Origin: Heterotrichella gracilis
Taxonomy: Eukaryota; Sar; Xanthophyceae; Tribonematales; Xanthonemataceae
Length of the DNA stretch: 64,000 bases
Direction: 5' to 3'
Assembly: GCA_032358255.1 (NCBI GenBank)
Contig: JAULBX010008884.1
Span: 1 to 64,000, forward strand
Shown here: in pieces, positions 60,754-64,000 of the stretch
Numbering within the stretch: the stretch's first letter is position 1
Layout of the letters: each line of letters opens with the position of its first letter
Position numbers and translations under genes: made by a program
Notes under the pieces: generated by a model
Seen by the model: the letters and a program-made list of their open reading frames with translations, nothing else
Told to the model about the DNA's origin: nothing
The model's database searches: none

Positions 60754-60764
60754 TTACATTGTAA
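60754..60764 (-). terminator. Palindromic poly(A) signal candidate for ADAT1
   Basis: TTACATTGTAA contains TGTAA on both strands in the space between two convergent genes. It is about 240 bases downstream of the ADAT1 stop. Confidence 0.3.
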
Positions 60765-61002
60765 TAAATATTGGCACCACTTAAAGAGTAAACATGCCTT
60801 CAAGTTGGCTTGGCGGGTGCGCATCCGCCCAATGGCAATAAAGCAATCATCAACAGCAACTTCTAACCTGAAACTGTGAGTAAGTGTCGACCTTCAGCTA
60901 ATCAGCCAGTGTTGCATGTGAAATATCAACCAAGTAGGGAATTGATAAGCACGTGACAAATGCTTCCTGACATATGCGCTGCCTTCAAAGGCTGGTTCTG
61001 CT

Positions 61003-64000
61003 TTACTCCTGCTTTGCGCTGAACTGCAGCAGCTGTTGGGGCTTTGGTAGCCACCCCGCAAACCCCGCCTGCTTTCTCAAGCACTCCCAGGCTTCCATGT
61101 ACGCACTGCTGCAGCTGCGCTTCAGCTCAGCATATGGCACCTGCTCCAGTTCCTGGCCTAGTGATGGCACCTGGAGTGCGCAATATGCATCTTCAGAGAC
61201 AAGACCACCCCTCAGGGATTGATGATCACAGACAATGCAGTGCCACAGTGAATGCGTCTCGGAGGCTGCCCAGCTCTGAGTTTTCGAGCATTTATATGCT
61301 TTTAGCAATCACCAACACCTCCCAGCATGATACAATCTCTACTACCGTACATTGTGATGCGGCATAGGCACCTGGTCCAATGCTGGTCCCGTTAAAGCAG
61401 CAGTAGCATCACCAGCCCACGTGGGTCTGTACCCTTACCGCTTACAACCTACTAAACCCTTACACAACCTAATACACCCGCACTCACCATGACCAGCCCT
61501 TGGCATGCCCTCACCAACCCACAGTACTCATTCAGGGAGGCTACAGGGCACAGCGGGGAGCGCGTCTTGGGGCACCGATCCCCAGCTGCCTTTTTTGCGG
61601 CCCCTGCCTTTCGCCCTGTGATCCCCGAGATGACATGGAGCTCCCCAGCCGCAGCCCTGATTGGCAGGTGGGGATCCCAGGCGGACGATGGCGGGGCGCT
61701 CCACGATATGCTGGTCCCTGGTGATCCACAGTCCTTACAGTGAGACAGACAAGCATGTTCTGATGCGGCAGGTATTGAAGGCCTGCACATGTATATCATA
61801 TCACGCCATGTCAGGCAGACTAGCTGCGCCAGTAACCATAGCAAGTTCCTAGTGGGGTTATGGGTCCTACATGCACAACAAAATGCCTGTGCAGGGCCCT
61901 TTGTAAACAGGCCCTGCTGGATCATGGTGGGTGGAGTGCGTGCTTATTGGGTGGTTGAAAGGGCAGGCAAGCACTGGACAATACGTATGCGTCAGTGCTG
62001 CCTACCACACTAAGGCAACAACACGTTATGGTACACGGTGTCAACCCACAGACAAACACACGGTTGGCAACACGGACAATGGCTAGTCCATCTGCAGGGA
62101 ACAGGAAAACATATAGTTGCATAATTTTGAATGATGAATTCCATGGTCCCACAGTTATTTGGGAGATTATTGTGAGTTTTTATGACCCCAGGTTGGCTCC
62201 CTATTCATATCTAACAAAATTCCTATAATTCTCATGTTTTTATTCATTATTTCATAGGCAAGACCTGTAATTACCTGCTTTTGTCTGCCTGGCAGGCGTT
62301 TCACACAGGTCTGTGTGTGCGCCAGGTGGCGCCACCACATGGCACACCGGCGGGTGGTGTTTGAAGGGTGGCGGCAGGCCTCGGCAGCACTCCTTCATGC
62401 GGGACCCCACCGCGCGCTGCAGCGCGGATGCTGTGTTTGCATGGTGTGTGGTGGTGTTGCCTTCGGTGCATGGTGCGGCGACGACCAGGGAAGATACATG
62501 GACGGGTGAAGCCAGGAGGGGGAGCAGCAGTGCACCCTGCATGCTGCAAAATATTAGCACGGGAACAGCAGAAGCAATAATATGCAACAATAATATGCAA
62601 CCACAGGTCACGCGTTGAGAAGATTCACCCATGGCGCCTCTCGGTGAACACGAGGATTCCCTGCCAAGAACAGATGCGTGCCACACATGCTAAATTAAAT
62701 TCATGACACATGTGCCCACCTGAATCCCCAGCGCCGCCCATTTCGCCAGCTTGTCACTGCAGCTTACAGACAGGGTTGCGTCCCCTTTACCAGGTTTTCG
62801 CCGCACCACCCCTGGCTGCTGCATGGCCTCCACATCAGCAGCACCTGGACGGCGGGCAGTGGAGGGGAGTGGGCAGCATGCACGGGTTGCATTCATGGAC
62901 ACTTGCTGCCCACACTGTACTGCATCCCGTGCATGCTGGGTCAATGACACTTGCGCCCACGCCATACTGCATCGCAATGTCGGCAAAGATGACGGCATAA
63001 TTCCGCTGAACGCACCACTCTCCCATGCAGCCCTACCCATACGTGCATGCGCAACGCTCACCTGGCACCCGCCACTGCACCTGCCCTTCGCCGCCACTCA
63101 ACCCCGCCACAATGGCCTTTGCGCCTGTCCGAAATGTGGCCACCCCCGCGGTTGCTGCCATGGCATTGGCCTCGGTGCCCTGTGCGCCCCCCACCTCATC
63201 AATTCCGGCCATGTGGGCGGTGGTGGTGATAGGCATTGATGCTGCTGCTGCACCACCTGCCCTGCTGGAGCTTGTGTCACACGCCGCAGCTGGTGGATGT
63301 CCCCCACGCCCATTGCTGTTCATGTGCGCAGGCTCACTGTGGCCATGCTGCCCGGGGGTGTCGCCGCTATCGTGGTTGAGGCTGGCACTGGCTTGGGAGG
63401 GCAGTGTGGCTTGCTGGCCCCCATCACCCACTTCTGCTGGTCCCAAGGGGATGATGCTGGCGTCCCCACACGGCGGCTGGCTCACGTACATGTGGAGCGT
63501 CACACCATCCACCAGCCGCACTGCGCCCACACATGGGCAGTAATACAAAACCCTAGACCCTAGTGTAGGGTTTTTGGCCCCCGGTACACGGCACACGCAT
63601 GTCGCTGGGGCGTGCGCGGCGCCGCTGGGATGCCTATCAGCTACTGATGTCGTAGGTGCCGCATCCTGGGATGGTGTGCAGGCACCCTCTCCGGCCTCTG
63701 TCCCTGGTGTGCTGCTACCGCCAGATCGAGTGTCTGTGGCGCCGCCAGCGTCACCACTGCCTTTGTCACGGCGGTGGGCTGCCACTGCTGCGGCCACCTC
63801 CCCCCGCAGCCACCCCACCAGCCCCCTCCGAGCCACCACCTCTGCATGGCAGTCGTTCAGCACCTCACCCCAGGGGCTGCGCTTGGAGCCACCCAGGCAC
63901 TTGGTGCCGGTGCCCAGGCTGACGGGGACTGGGTGTGGCAGATGGGGACCACATAGGACAAACCCTGGAGTGGAGTAGGGTATTTGTGTATATCTAATTC
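61003..64000 (-). CDS. ADAT1: tRNA-specific adenosine deaminase ADAT1/Tad1 (N-terminus beyond the window)
   Basis: Zinc enzyme of the A_deamin family that converts A37 to inosine in eukaryotic tRNA-Ala. Visible exons on the minus strand: 63964-63062, 62844-62720, 62536-62275, 61717-61515, 61170-61003, in phase; at least one N-terminal exon lies beyond 64000. The first visible exon begins GFVLCGP and continues [16 protein letters not shown] and [12 protein letters not shown] (zinc His and catalytic Glu). PPCGDASI supplies the first zinc Cys, and [20 protein letters not shown] the second. [19 protein letters not shown] and [13 protein letters not shown] follow, and the C-terminal [21 protein letters not shown] is the expected end. 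Two low-complexity insertions (about 60 and 120 residues, Gly/Ala/Ser-rich) flank PPCGDASI. A short internal intron (about 63495-63590, containing CCCTA motifs) may be spliced out of the first exon; the frame stays open either way. Confidence 0.92.

Larger units (their letters stand above)
60039..61002. other. Convergent intergenic region DMC1 / ADAT1
   Basis: About 960 bases between two 3' ends. Contains a (TTTC)n run at about 60407-60422 and the poly(A) candidates listed separately. No gene seen. Confidence 0.5.

Noticed and set aside
62600-62660. ADAT1 exon encoding [11 protein letters not shown]
   Set aside because: It follows a good acceptor but ends in a stop; the exon starting at 62536 continues the family sequence (GALLLPLL) in phase.

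Overview
The window is nuclear DNA of a eukaryotic green organism, most likely a chlorophyte green alga. Eleven genes are supported and nearly all are split into many exons with introns of about 100-800 bp. The gene set is plant-like: a plant-type organellar YbeY, an STN7/STN8-type plastid kinase, plastid transit peptides, a GH32 fructosidase and DMC1. Plant-type telomere-like motifs (TTTAGGG/CCCTAAA) are scattered through introns, and TGTAA motifs of the chlorophyte polyadenylation type follow two genes. I do not assign a genus. Exon models below were built by hand from splice sites and checked by reading phase at every junction.

Layout. Minus strand 262-2590: organellar YbeY endoribonuclease whose 3' end points toward a fused HAD domain. 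Plus 3613-10859: complete Prp5/DDX46 splicing helicase (13 exons, 1133 aa). 10.9-13.9 kb: gene-poor DNA with unassigned open frames. Plus 13911-20251: secreted cysteine-rich repeat protein (13 exons, 809 aa). Minus 21669-24304: secreted YHYH-domain protein. Plus 25214-26693: unknown membrane/coiled-coil protein with perfect heptad repeats. Minus 28789-31389: GH32 beta-fructofuranosidase. Plus 32035-34977: Rossmann NAD(P)-binding protein with a twin-arginine, lumen-type targeting sequence. Minus 36307-46521: STN-type kinase fused to a coiled coil and three FF-like domains (19 exons, 977 aa). Plus 47135-55765: Gemin5. Plus 57411-60038: DMC1 recombinase. Minus 61003 to the right edge: ADAT1/Tad1 tRNA adenosine deaminase (N-terminus missing).

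The genes do not form one pathway, but RNA processing dominates: YbeY (organellar rRNA), Prp5 (branch-site selection), Gemin5 (snRNP assembly), ADAT1 (tRNA editing) and a kinase carrying FF domains. Several neighbours are divergent pairs with 0.6-1.0 kb between start codons (YbeY/Prp5, GH32/Rossmann, kinase/Gemin5).

The two most unusual signals are (1) the plastid-kinase plus FF-domain architecture, and (2) a recurrent pattern in at least eight introns: a copy of the neighbouring exon edge, splice site included, lies inside the intron and is separated from the real exon by telomere-like TTTAGGG sequence. Two well-supported GC-AG introns, and one or two further possible ones, are a third feature.
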